The notes under the pieces: model-generated
Told to the model about the DNA's origin: nothing
What the model saw: the letters and a program-made list of their open reading frames with translations, nothing else
The model's database searches: none
Position numbers and translations under genes: made by a program
Assembly: GCA_002391235.1 (NCBI GenBank)
Contig: DGRX01000030.1
Coordinates: 78,999-142,998 of the forward strand
Source of the DNA: Treponema sp. UBA4377
GTDB taxonomy: Bacteria > Spirochaetota > Spirochaetia > Treponematales > Treponemataceae
Length of the DNA stretch: 64,000 nucleotides
Direction: 5' to 3'
Shown: positions 1-7,011 of the stretch, piece by piece
Numbering within the stretch: the first letter of the stretch is position 1
Layout: each line of letters starts with the position of its first letter

Positions 1-485
1 TGACAGCCGCGCCAAGCCTTCCCGCAACCACGCTGGCGCAATCCTGCTACAGCGACATGTTCTCCGGCTGCACGAGCCTGACAGCCGCGCCGCCAAGCCT
101 TCCCGCAACCACGCTGGCAATGGGCTGCTACAGCGGCATGTTCCGCGGCTGCGCAAGCCTGACAGCCGCGCCAAGCCTTCCCGCAACCACGCTGACGGAG
201 TTCTGCTACCCATACATGTTCCAAGGCTGCGCAAGCCTGACAGCCGCGCCAGACCTCCCGGCCACCACGCTGGTGATCGTCTGCTACAGCTTCATGTTCC
301 AAGGCTGCACGAGCCTTGCAAGCGTAACTTGCCTTGCGACGGATATTTCAACAAGCGGCTGCACGGAAGACTGGCTTGACGGCGTCGCCGACTCAGGCAC
401 TTTCACAAAAGCAAAAGACGTAGATTGGTCCGGCAAAACAGGCGCAAGCGGCATCCCCAACGGCTGGCAAGTCGTGGAACAATGA
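1..485 (+). CDS. BspA-like leucine-rich repeat surface protein (C-terminal part)
   Basis: The reading frame is open from base 3 and stops at 483-485; the start lies left of the window. The visible part is four consecutive repeats of 26-27 residues of the form TAAPxLPATTLxxxCYxxMFxGCxSL, followed by a degenerate cap and a tail ending in GIPNGWQVVEQ. Cys-Leu repeats with a central MFxGC are typical of the BspA/LRR_5 class of surface proteins, abundant in host-associated treponemes and Bacteroidota and linked there to adhesion. No anchor or sorting signal is seen at the C-terminus. The family is clear; the specific ligand cannot be told. Confidence 0.8.
   Translation, partial: TAAPSLPATTLAQSCYSDMFSGCTSLTAAPPSLPATTLAMGCYSGMFRGCASLTAAPSLPATTLTEFCYPYMFQGCASLTAAPDLPATTLVIVCYSFMFQGCTSLASVTCLATDISTSGCTEDWLDGVADSGTFTKAKDVDWSGKTGASGIPNGWQVVEQ
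3..317 (+). repeat. Tandem coding repeat, about 78 bp x 4
   Basis: Units start at 3, 81, 162 and 240. Three are 78 bp and the second is 81 bp because of one extra proline codon. Nucleotide identity between units is high in the TAAPxLPATTL part and lower over the variable CYxxMF part. The array probably continues left of the window. Confidence 0.85.
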
Positions 486-551
486 CGCGGCGGGACATCC
501 GTTCCGCCAAAAATCGGGCAAAATATTTTTGTAAATTTATGAAAATTTTGC

Positions 552-580
552 TTGCTTTTTATAAAATAGCGTGTTAGAAT
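552..580 (+). promoter_or_regulatory. Promoter of the nrdR operon
   Basis: A TTGCTT -35 (552-557) and TAGAAT -10 (575-580) are separated by exactly 17 bp. The start would be near 587, giving a leader of about 54 nt before the nrdR ATG at 641. Called by eye. Confidence 0.55.
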
Positions 581-614
581 AGATTAATTACATAAAAAAC
601 GCTATACATAGCGC
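557..614 (+). promoter_or_regulatory. Candidate NrdR box pair
   Basis: A perfect inverted repeat CGCTAT-AC-ATAGCG lies at 600-613, just downstream of the predicted start. A partial copy sharing ATAGCG lies 42 bp upstream (566-571), inside the promoter spacer. Spacing by whole helical turns and promoter overlap match how NrdR binds paired boxes upstream of nrd operons. The gene directly downstream is nrdR, so autoregulation is likely. The upstream copy is degenerate in its left half. Confidence 0.45.
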
Positions 615-640
615 TAATTTTGGGGAATATAGGGGAAAAC

Positions 641-1105
641 ATGCGCTGTCCTTACTGCGGCTCGCTTGACGACAGGGTCATAGAAAGCCGCGCAATGGCC
701 AACGGCGAGAACATTCGCAGGCGACGCGAATGCCTAAGCTGCGGCTACCGCTTCACCAGCTACGAACGCATAGAAGAAAAGCCCCTGATGGTCATCAAGA
801 GAGACGGCCGCAGGCAGCCCTTTGACTCCAAAAAACTTGAAAAAGGCATCGAGCGGGCGCTTGAAAAACGGCCCGTTTCGACGACTACGGTGGAAAACTT
901 GGCCGCCGAAATCGAGGACCAGGCCGTCATGCAGGCCAAGTCCAGCCGCGAGATTTCGACCAGCGACCTGGGCGAGTTGGTCTTGCAGCGCCTTAACGAC
1001 ATCGACAAAGTGGCCTACATCCGCTTTGCCTCTGTCTACAAGCATTTTGAAAATTTGGAAGAATTTATAAACGAAGTTAATAAGGTTGGGGGAATCAAAA
1101 AGTGA
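641..1105 (+). CDS. nrdR: Transcriptional repressor NrdR
   Basis: A 154-residue protein of normal family length. It starts MRCPYCGS, the zinc ribbon, with the second CxxC in RRECLSCGYRF, followed by an ATP-cone domain (about residues 48-138) that senses ATP/dATP. NrdR represses ribonucleotide reductase operons when dATP is bound. ATG at 641 is chosen because the family always begins at MRCPYC and an AGGGG ribosome site sits 5 nt upstream; an upstream in-frame TTG at 620 is ignored. It is the first gene of the class III reductase operon, and its TGA overlaps the nrdD GTG by 4 bp. Confidence 0.97.
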   Translation: MRCPYCGSLDDRVIESRAMANGENIRRRRECLSCGYRFTSYERIEEKPLMVIKRDGRRQPFDSKKLEKGIERALEKRPVSTTTVENLAAEIEDQAVMQAKSSREISTSDLGELVLQRLNDIDKVAYIRFASVYKHFENLEEFINEVNKVGGIKK

Positions 1106-3213
1106 GCGAGCAGTCGGTTTTTCCGCAATGGAAAAGTTTTTTGGGAAAGAGCGGCGACGAGGAAACCAAGTCGTTCATTAAAAGCGTCGTAAAAAGATCG
1201 GGAGACATCGTCTCCTACGACCGAAAGAAAATCGAAAAAGCGATCGGAAAGGCAATCCAGGCGGTTGAAAAATTCGCAAACCCGGACAAGGCCGCCGCGC
1301 TTACCGACAGCGTCGAAGAAAAGCTCCGCCTTTTGCTGGCGGGAAGGCGCGCCCATTCGATTCCCGCGATAGAAGAAATCCAGGACGTTGTAGAGTCCGC
1401 TCTTATCGAGGCCAAGGAAGTCGAGGTCGCCAAGGCCTACATCCTTTACCGCGCCCGCCACGAAGCCGTCCGCGACGCCAAGAGCCTTATGCTTGACATC
1501 AACAAGACGATGGACGGCTACCTTGCCCAAAGCGACTGGCGGGTGAACGAAAACGCCAACGTAAACTTTTCGCTCGGCGGCCTGATTCTTCACAACTCAG
1601 GAACGATCACGGCCAATTACTGGCTTAACAACATTTACTCCAAAGAAATCGCGGACGCCCACAAAACGGCCGCCTTCCACATCCACGACCTTTCTATGTT
1701 CTCCGGCTACTGCGCCGGCTGGTCATTGCGCCAGCTTATCGTCGAAGGCCTTGGCGGCGTAAAGGACAAGATCACTTCTAAGCCGGCAACGCACCTTTCA
1801 ACCTTGGTAAACCAAATCGTGAACTTTTTGGGAATCATGCAAAACGAATGGGCGGGCGCCCAAGCATTCAGCTCATTTGACACCTACTTGGCTCCCTTTG
1901 TCAAAATCGACAACCTTAGCGAAAAGGAAGTGCGCCAGTGCATCCAGTCCTACGTCTACGGAGTAAACACTCCCAGCCGCTGGGGAAGCCAGGCGCCCTT
2001 CTCAAACATCACGCTTGACTGGACTTGCCCGGCCGACCTTAAGGACAAAAAGGCCATCGTCGGCGGAAAGGAGCAGGACTTTACCTACGGCGACTGCCAA
2101 AAAGAAATGGACCTTATCAACAAGCAGTTCATAAAGATCATGCTTGAAGGCGACGCCGAAGGCCGCGGCTTTGGCTACCCGATTCCGACATACAACATCA
2201 CAAAGGATTTTGACTGGAACAGCGAGAACGCAAAGCTTTTGTTCGAGATGACAAGCCAGTACGGAACGCCCTACTTCCAAAATTTCGTCAACTCAGACCT
2301 CAACCCGAGCGACGTGCGCTCAATGTGCTGCCGCCTTCGCCTTGACAAGCGCGAGCTTAGAAAGCGCGGCGGAGGCCTTTTTGGAAGCGACGAGTTCACC
2401 GGAAGCATCGGAGTGGTCACAATCAACCTTCCGCAAATCGGATACTTGGCAAAGAACGAAGAGCAGTTTTTTAAGAGACTGGACTACCTTATGGACTTGG
2501 CCAAGCAAAGCCTTTGCATTAAGAGAAAGGTAATCCAAAAGCTTTACGACGGAGGCCTTTTCCCCTACACAAAGCGCTACCTTAAGACGCTCAACAACCA
2601 CTTTAACACAATCGGCCTTTGCGGAATGAACGAATGCTGCCTTAACTTTTTGGGCGTGAACATCGTCAACCCGACAGGAAAGGCCTTTGCCGAAAAAGTC
2701 TTGGACTACATGCGCCAAAAAATGCAGGACTACCAGGAAGAGACCGGCGAGCTTTTCAACTTGGAGGCCACTCCGGCCGAAAGCACCAGCTACCGCCTGG
2801 CCCGCCACGACAAGCAAAACTACCCCGACATCATCGCCTCCGGAACAAGCGACCCCTACTACACAAACTCAACGCAGTTGCCGGTTGACTACACAAGCGA
2901 CATCTTTGAGGCCTTGGACCAGCAGGAATCCTTGCAAACCCGCTACACCGGCGGAACGGTGTTCCACACATACATGGGCGAGCAAATCAAGGACTGGAAG
3001 GCTTGCCGCGACTTGGTGAAGACCATCATGGCCAACTACCGCATTCCGTATTTGACGATTTCGCCTGTTTACTCGATTTGCCCTGTCCACGGATACCTTT
3101 CCGGGGAACACGCGGAATGCCCCAAGTGCAAGGAAGAAAAGAGGCGCGCCCTTCAAGCCAAGCTTGACAGTTTGCTTGCGGAACGCCAGGCCGCCATCGC
3201 GGCGCAAAGATAA
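1102..3213 (+). CDS. nrdD: Anaerobic (class III) ribonucleotide reductase catalytic subunit lacking its glycyl radical domain
   Basis: A 703-residue protein starting at GTG 1102. An N-terminal ATP cone (about 28-122) is followed by the NrdD barrel: FHIHDL near residue 191, GYCAGW with Cys204, and SMCCRLRLD with Cys409-Cys410, where Cys410 should be the thiyl radical residue. E. coli and T4 NrdD have Gly where Cys409 is. The C-terminal zinc site is present (Cys660, His663, Cys673, Cys676). The protein then runs 27 residues of charged, helix-prone sequence and stops. The RVxGY-type glycyl radical loop that normally follows the zinc site is absent; it is in the next gene. The catalytic subunit therefore probably works only in complex with that product. 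Confidence 0.95.
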   Translation: MSEQSVFPQWKSFLGKSGDEETKSFIKSVVKRSGDIVSYDRKKIEKAIGKAIQAVEKFANPDKAAALTDSVEEKLRLLLAGRRAHSIPAIEEIQDVVESALIEAKEVEVAKAYILYRARHEAVRDAKSLMLDINKTMDGYLAQSDWRVNENANVNFSLGGLILHNSGTITANYWLNNIYSKEIADAHKTAAFHIHDLSMFSGYCAGWSLRQLIVEGLGGVKDKITSKPATHLSTLVNQIVNFLGIMQNEWAGAQAFSSFDTYLAPFVKIDNLSEKEVRQCIQSYVYGVNTPSRWGSQAPFSNITLDWTCPADLKDKKAIVGGKEQDFTYGDCQKEMDLINKQFIKIMLEGDAEGRGFGYPIPTYNITKDFDWNSENAKLLFEMTSQYGTPYFQNFVNSDLNPSDVRSMCCRLRLDKRELRKRGGGLFGSDEFTGSIGVVTINLPQIGYLAKNEEQFFKRLDYLMDLAKQSLCIKRKVIQKLYDGGLFPYTKRYLKTLNNHFNTIGLCGMNECCLNFLGVNIVNPTGKAFAEKVLDYMRQKMQDYQEETGELFNLEATPAESTSYRLARHDKQNYPDIIASGTSDPYYTNSTQLPVDYTSDIFEALDQQESLQTRYTGGTVFHTYMGEQIKDWKACRDLVKTIMANYRIPYLTISPVYSICPVHGYLSGEHAECPKCKEEKRRALQAKLDSLLAERQAAIAAQR

Positions 3214-3227
3214 AAAGGGAGGAATTT

Positions 3228-3824
3228 ATGAAAAGCGTACAGGAACTTGACAAGGAAATCGCCGACGTTCAAAAGGAGCTTAGCGACGTTCACGGAACGG
3301 AAACGGAAGTTTACGCCCGCATCGTAGGCTACTATCGCGCGATTAAAAACTGGAACAAGGGCAAGGCCGAAGAATTCAAGCTGCGAAAAAATTTCAAGCT
3401 TGAAGATTCCTCCGAATACGACATTCATTCTTACGCTGACGCGGGCGAAAGCGGCCAGACAACCTTTAGTCCGGAAAGCGAAATGCTTATGGAAGACGAG
3501 CGATACGACGACGCGGCGTCCAACAACGCTGCCGCGCCTGTCACAACCGCGCATGATTCGGTAGCCTCTAACGGCGGCCTTACATACGAGCTTTTCGCCC
3601 GCGCCACTTGCCCCAACTGCCCGCCCGTAAAGGAATGGATAGCCAATAGCGGCCTTAGCGGAAGAACGATCGACGTTGACAGCGAGGCTGGCCTTGCCGA
3701 AGCCGCGCAAAAAGGCGTCTTTGCCGCTCCCACTGTGATTTTCTACAAGGCCGACGGAAGCGAATCGGCGCGCGCCCACAACGTGGCCGAACTGGAAGAA
3801 ATTTTCAATCTTGCAACAGCCTAA
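3228..3824 (+). CDS. Stand-alone glycyl radical domain fused to a glutaredoxin domain
   Basis: A 198-residue protein with its own GGGAGG ribosome site and ATG, 14 nt after nrdD. Residues 1-24 are a charged predicted helix. Residues 27-53 carry the NrdD C-terminal signature, with RIVGYYR (Gly34 the predicted radical site) followed by IKNWNKGKAEEF. After an Ala/Ser-rich linker (about 60-115) comes a glutaredoxin/NrdH-like domain with active-site CPNC (Cys128, Cys131) and the cis-proline APTV. Inferred role: it supplies both the glycyl radical and the dithiol reductant to NrdD. The loop of full-length NrdD is identical in character, and GrcA/YfiD is a precedent for a free glycyl radical domain, though it serves pyruvate formate-lyase. 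A plain glutaredoxin annotation would miss the N-terminal domain. Confidence 0.9.
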   Translation: MKSVQELDKEIADVQKELSDVHGTETEVYARIVGYYRAIKNWNKGKAEEFKLRKNFKLEDSSEYDIHSYADAGESGQTTFSPESEMLMEDERYDDAASNNAAAPVTTAHDSVASNGGLTYELFARATCPNCPPVKEWIANSGLSGRTIDVDSEAGLAEAAQKGVFAAPTVIFYKADGSESARAHNVAELEEIFNLATA

Positions 3825-4755
3825 AGCGGTTTTAATAAAAACCACATTAGTTGATTTTCCCGAACGAGTCGCGGCCGCGTGTTTTTTGCGCGGCTGCAAT
3901 CTTCGCTGCCCCTACTGCTACAACACCGAGCTGGTCGCGCCCCAAGACATTTCTAAAGCCCAAGACGCTGCGGCAATCGCAAATCAGTCGCAAGCCCAAG
4001 AATCGGGCGCGCAGGCAAAGCGCGACGAGCCGCAATTTGTTTTTATCCAGGACATAATCGCCCACTTAAAAAAGCGCGCCAACGTCTTGTCGGGCTTTGT
4101 AATCTCCGGCGGCGAGCCATTGCTAAAGCCCGATGTCGTCCGCGGCTTGATTTTAGAGGCGCGCTCCTTGGGCTACAAAATAAAGCTTGACACAAACGGC
4201 ATGTTTCCCGGCCGCCTGCAAGAACTCTTGTCAGATCCCGCCTGCGCGCCCGACTACGTCGCGCTGGACGTAAAGACGGCGCCAGGGCGCTACAGCGAGT
4301 TGCAGGCCCAAGACGCGGCCACAGTTAAGGCTGTTCAAGACCTTAACGCCGCGGCGGATTCCTTGGCTTGCAATGTGTCGCAAGCCCAAGCCGCCGGCGG
4401 CCAAGATTTTTCGCAAGACCTTAAAGCCGCGCCGGCTGGGTCATTGGCTTTCAATGCATCGCAGGCCCAAGACGCGGCGGCGCAAAAAATAATCGAGTCA
4501 ATAAAAATCGTTTCGGAGCTTCCTGCCGCCGCGCGCGAATTCCGCACGGTCCTCTACCCGCCATTGGTCGGAGAAAAAGAGGTAAAAGAAATCGCAAAGC
4601 TTTTGCCAAAGGACGCGCGCTGGTTTTTCGCACATTTTCTTAACGGTCGCTGCCTATGCGCCGCCGCCGAGAAAGTCCAGCCCTACACGGAAGAAAAAGA
4701 GGCGGCGCTTGTTGAATTGGCGCGCTCTTTTATCCCAGGCGCCGAGTTAAGGTAG
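3811..4755 (+). CDS. nrdG: Anaerobic ribonucleotide reductase activating protein (radical SAM)
   Basis: A 314-residue radical SAM protein with CNLRCPYC (Cx3Cx2C, the 4Fe-4S cluster ligands), an ISGGEP motif and LDTNG. It resembles the NrdG2 group, which generates the glycyl radical on NrdD. It starts at TTG 3811, overlapping the previous gene by 14 bp; I saw no better start before the conserved KTTLVDFPERV. It is some 80-100 residues longer than usual because of two Ala/Gln/Ser-rich insertions: about residues 51-73 after the cluster motif, and about 170-230, which contains a 78-bp tandem duplication. The substrate here is most likely the separate glycyl radical protein encoded just upstream. 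Confidence 0.9.
   Translation: MQQPKAVLIKTTLVDFPERVAAACFLRGCNLRCPYCYNTELVAPQDISKAQDAAAIANQSQAQESGAQAKRDEPQFVFIQDIIAHLKKRANVLSGFVISGGEPLLKPDVVRGLILEARSLGYKIKLDTNGMFPGRLQELLSDPACAPDYVALDVKTAPGRYSELQAQDAATVKAVQDLNAAADSLACNVSQAQAAGGQDFSQDLKAAPAGSLAFNASQAQDAAAQKIIESIKIVSELPAAAREFRTVLYPPLVGEKEVKEIAKLLPKDARWFFAHFLNGRCLCAAAEKVQPYTEEKEAALVELARSFIPGAELR
4339..4494 (+). repeat. 78-bp imperfect tandem duplication inside nrdG
   Basis: Two units, 4339-4416 and 4417-4494, encode DLNAAADSLACNVSQAQ... and DLKAAPAGSLAFNASQAQ.... The frame is kept (26 codons). The SQAQDAAA-type wording also recurs in the first insertion of the same protein. Confidence 0.75.
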
Positions 4756-4846
4756 GAACGGTATGTCGCTGCGCTCCATTTTGCTATAAGAAAAGATTAA
4801 ACTGCCCGCTCGCGCGGGCTGGCAATCAAGGCGCTTTTTACAACTT

Positions 4847-4875
4847 AAAAAAAAGGCCTCCCGATTGGGAAGCCT
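4847..4875 (-). terminator. Terminator after tRNA-Met
   Basis: On the minus strand AGGCTTCCC-AATC-GGGAGGCCT is followed by eight T residues, directly after the tRNA. A classic intrinsic terminator. A second hairpin (4804-4819, GCCCGC-TCGC-GCGGGC) lies between this and nrdG but has no adjacent T run. Confidence 0.85.
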
Positions 4876-4879
4876 AGGA

Positions 4880-4952
4880 TAGCGACTAATGGGATTGAAC
4901 CATTGACATCACGGATATGAGCCGTGTGCTCTACCAACTGAGCTAAGTCGCC
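4880..4952 (-). tRNA. tRNA with CAU anticodon, probably elongator tRNA-Met
   Basis: A 73-nt minus-strand cloverleaf. The acceptor stem GGCGACT/AGTCGCT has one G-U at the end. The D arm contains AGCTCAGTTGGTAGAGC. The anticodon stem-loop CACGG-CTCATAT-CCGTG gives anticodon CAU, and the T arm has GGTTCAATC. The discriminator is A and CCA is not encoded, so it must be added. It lacks the usual initiator feature of a mismatched first acceptor pair. A CAU tRNA could also be the lysidine-modified tRNA-Ile2; Met is preferred but not proven. Confidence 0.9.
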
Positions 4953-4964
4953 GAATGATTTACT

Positions 4965-4993
4965 AATATATCAAAAAGCGGACTTTGTGTCAA
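4965..4993 (-). promoter_or_regulatory. Promoter of tRNA-Met
   Basis: On the minus strand a perfect TTGACA -35 (4988-4993), a 17-bp spacer and TATATT -10 (4965-4970) end 12 bp before the mature tRNA. A strong sigma-70 type promoter, as expected for a stable RNA. Confidence 0.85.
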
Positions 4994-5015
4994 GTAGCGG
5001 CAAGCGCTTTGGAGC

Positions 5016-5049
5016 AAAAAAAACGCGGCGCAAAGCAGCCGCGTTTTTT
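5016..5049 (-). terminator. Terminator after leuD
   Basis: On the minus strand AAACGCGGC-tgctttgc-GCCGCGTTT runs into a T tract, 18 nt after the leuD stop. The flanking A and T runs mean it could also work in the other direction. Confidence 0.85.
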
Positions 5050-5066
5050 GGCGTTGGTTTATTCAC

Positions 5067-5600
5067 CTAGAACTTGCTGTCGGCGTAGCCGATCCACCCT
5101 TCTTTTTCAACAAGCGCCTTTTCAAAGCCTTCAAGCTTAAAGGGATAGCTTTTTGAAAGGCTTCCAGCGATAAGCTTTACCTTTGCGGTTCCGTCGTCAT
5201 TGAAAACGATTTTGCATTCGGTGTCTTTTTCGGCAAAAGTGCGGAACATGTCGTCGATCGATTTTTTGTCCATCTCAACGGCAAGCAAGCCGCAGTTGTA
5301 CATGTTCTGGCGGAAGATGCGGGCAAAGTTCACCGCGACGACAACGTAAATGCCGTTTACTTCCAAAGCCCAGGGAGCGTGCTCGCGGCTTGATCCGCAG
5401 CCAAAGTTGTCGCGGGTTACGATTACCTTTTTTCCGGGCACGTCGGTCTTGGAGTCAAAGCCATCAAGCTTTAAGTCTTCCAAAAGGTAAGGCTTAAGCG
5501 CTTGCTTTGTGTTTTCCGTCAAATACTTTGCCGGAATGATTTCGTCCGTATTGATGTCAGTTCTGTCCAAAAAGAGAACCGGGCCTCCAAATTGCTTCAT
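5067..5600 (-). CDS. leuD: 3-isopropylmalate dehydratase, small subunit
   Basis: A 177-residue swivel domain of the aconitase superfamily. It has DINTDEIIPA near the N-terminus, NFGCGSSREHAPWAL with the Arg of the substrate loop, and ARIFRQNMYNCGLL. With LeuC it isomerises 2- to 3-isopropylmalate in leucine synthesis. It follows leuC by 16 nt, with GGAGA before the ATG. LeuD-like subunits also serve homoaconitase, methylmalate and dimethylmalate hydratases; no leuA or leuB in the window settles the substrate. Confidence 0.9.
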   Translation of the reverse strand: MKQFGGPVLFLDRTDINTDEIIPAKYLTENTKQALKPYLLEDLKLDGFDSKTDVPGKKVIVTRDNFGCGSSREHAPWALEVNGIYVVVAVNFARIFRQNMYNCGLLAVEMDKKSIDDMFRTFAEKDTECKIVFNDDGTAKVKLIAGSLSKSYPFKLEGFEKALVEKEGWIGYADSKF

Positions 5601-5616
5601 GATAATCTCCTACAAT

Positions 5617-6903
5617 CTATGCTTTGTATAATGGTGAATTCGTAATCGTTCCGGCGATTGCCGTCGCGGCTGCGGACGCGGGGCTCATAAGGTGAACCAT
5701 TCCGCCTTTTCCCATGCGGCCGTTAAAGTTGCGGTTTGTGGTGGAGGCGCAAACTTCTCCCTCGGCCAAAACGCCATTGCTCATTCCTAAGCAGGCGCCG
5801 CATGTCGGGTTTGTGACGCAAAAGCCCGCGTCCATAAAAATCGACAAAAGGCCTTCGTCCAAGGCCATTTTGTAAATTTTGGGAGTGGCCGGGCTTACGA
5901 TGCCGCGCACTCCGGGTGCCAAACGCTTTCCTTTAAGGACTTCGGCGGCGACGCGCAAGTCCGAGATGCGGCCGTTGGTGCACGAACCGATGTAAATCTG
6001 GTCCACCTTTGTTCCGGCCAATTCGGCGATCGGCTTTACTTGGTCGGGCTTGTAGCCGACCGTGGCCAAAGGCTGCAAATCGCTCAAGTCGCATTCGATG
6101 ACTTTTTCGTATTCGGCGTCGGGGTCGCTCTTCCACTGCTGGTAGTCGGCCAAAGCCTCTTCTTTAGTCTTGTATTCGTCCTTGATGAATTCCCAAAGGT
6201 AGTCGACGGTCTTTTGGTCGGGGAAGCAAATGCCGCTAGTGGCGCCGGCTTCAACGGCCATGTTGCAGATCGTCATTCGCTCTTCCATTCCAAAGTTGTC
6301 AACTATGGGGCCGGTGAACTCAACGACGCAGTTTGTGGCTCCGTTCACTCCGATCTTTCCGATCAAGTAAAGGATTACGTCCTTGGCGTAAACGCCGGGC
6401 TTTAACGTTCCGTTTAAAACAAACTTGATTGCCTTGGGCTCCTTGAACGAGCAAACTCCCTTAAGGATTCCGACCTCAAGGTCAGTCGTGCCGACGCCGG
6501 CGGCGAAGGCTCCAAAAGCTCCGTGCGTGCAAGTGTGGCTGTCGCCCATGATTACGGTAAAGCCGGGGCGGACAAAGCCTTTTTCGGGGAAAATCGCGTG
6601 ACAAACGCCGTTCGAGCCGATGTCAAAGAAGTCCTTTATGTCGTTGCGCTTTGCCCAGTCGCGCAGTATTTTTTCTTGAGTGGCCGTCTTTGAGTCTTTG
6701 GCTGGAGTGACGTGGTCGATTACGGCCTTGATCTTTGTTTTGTCAAAAACCCGGTCCTTTCCGCGCTCGCAAAGATCGTTGATGGCGATTGGGGTTGTTA
6801 TTTCGTGGCAGAAAACTCTGTCCAGTTTGAGGATGTAAGTGTCTTTAAAAGGCTTTTCCAAAAGATGCTTTTCAAAAATCTTTTGAGCGATTGTCTTTCC
6901 CAT
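5617..6903 (-). CDS. leuC: 3-isopropylmalate dehydratase, large subunit
   Basis: A 428-residue aconitase-family catalytic subunit. Cluster ligands are visible: IGSCTNGRISDL and the pair in NPTCGACLG. GDSHTCTHGAFGAFAAGVGTTD and the C-terminal NRNFNGRMG are also present. The length fits the short, archaeal/anaerobe-type LeuC rather than the 460-residue enterobacterial form. ATG at 6903 is preferred over an upstream TTG at 6909 because AGGAGA lies 8 nt before the ATG and almost touches the TTG. It forms a two-gene operon with leuD. Confidence 0.9.
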   Translation of the reverse strand: MGKTIAQKIFEKHLLEKPFKDTYILKLDRVFCHEITTPIAINDLCERGKDRVFDKTKIKAVIDHVTPAKDSKTATQEKILRDWAKRNDIKDFFDIGSNGVCHAIFPEKGFVRPGFTVIMGDSHTCTHGAFGAFAAGVGTTDLEVGILKGVCSFKEPKAIKFVLNGTLKPGVYAKDVILYLIGKIGVNGATNCVVEFTGPIVDNFGMEERMTICNMAVEAGATSGICFPDQKTVDYLWEFIKDEYKTKEEALADYQQWKSDPDAEYEKVIECDLSDLQPLATVGYKPDQVKPIAELAGTKVDQIYIGSCTNGRISDLRVAAEVLKGKRLAPGVRGIVSPATPKIYKMALDEGLLSIFMDAGFCVTNPTCGACLGMSNGVLAEGEVCASTTNRNFNGRMGKGGMVHLMSPASAAATAIAGTITNSPLYKA

Positions 6904-6923
6904 AATCAATTCTCCTGAAAGTT

Positions 6924-6952
6924 AAAAATAATTAAAGATTTTAATTATTTTT
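6924..6952 (-). promoter_or_regulatory. Operator-like palindrome at the leuC promoter
   Basis: A perfect 13-bp inverted repeat, AAAAATAATTAAA with a 3-nt centre and its exact complement. It covers the -10 box and transcription start of leuCD. Position and symmetry suggest a repressor site; the regulator is unknown. Confidence 0.5.
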
Positions 6953-6966
6953 GAAGAATTTGTCAA
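6938..6966 (-). promoter_or_regulatory. Promoter of leuCD
   Basis: TTGACA -35 (6961-6966), a 17-bp spacer and TAAAAT -10 (6938-6943) on the minus strand, about 35 bp before the leuC ATG. Confidence 0.75.
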
Positions 6967-7011
6967 GCCCGCTTAATTTTTTAAGCATAATTGAATTTTT
7001 CATGGGATTCT

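Noticed and set aside
1..317. CRISPR-like periodicity
   Set aside because: The repeats are in frame, protein-coding and contiguous, with no unique spacers.
489..508. Hairpin after the BspA-like gene as terminator
   Set aside because: An 8-bp stem with one G-T pair but followed by A, not T, on the plus strand.
3190..3240. A sequencing frameshift splitting an ordinary nrdD
   Set aside because: Joining the frames would leave over 50 extra residues between zinc site and radical loop, and a proper ribosome site and ATG lie in between.
4804..4819. GCCCGC-TCGC-GCGGGC hairpin as the nrdG terminator
   Set aside because: A good stem, but the nearest T run is about 15 nt away; kept only as a note.
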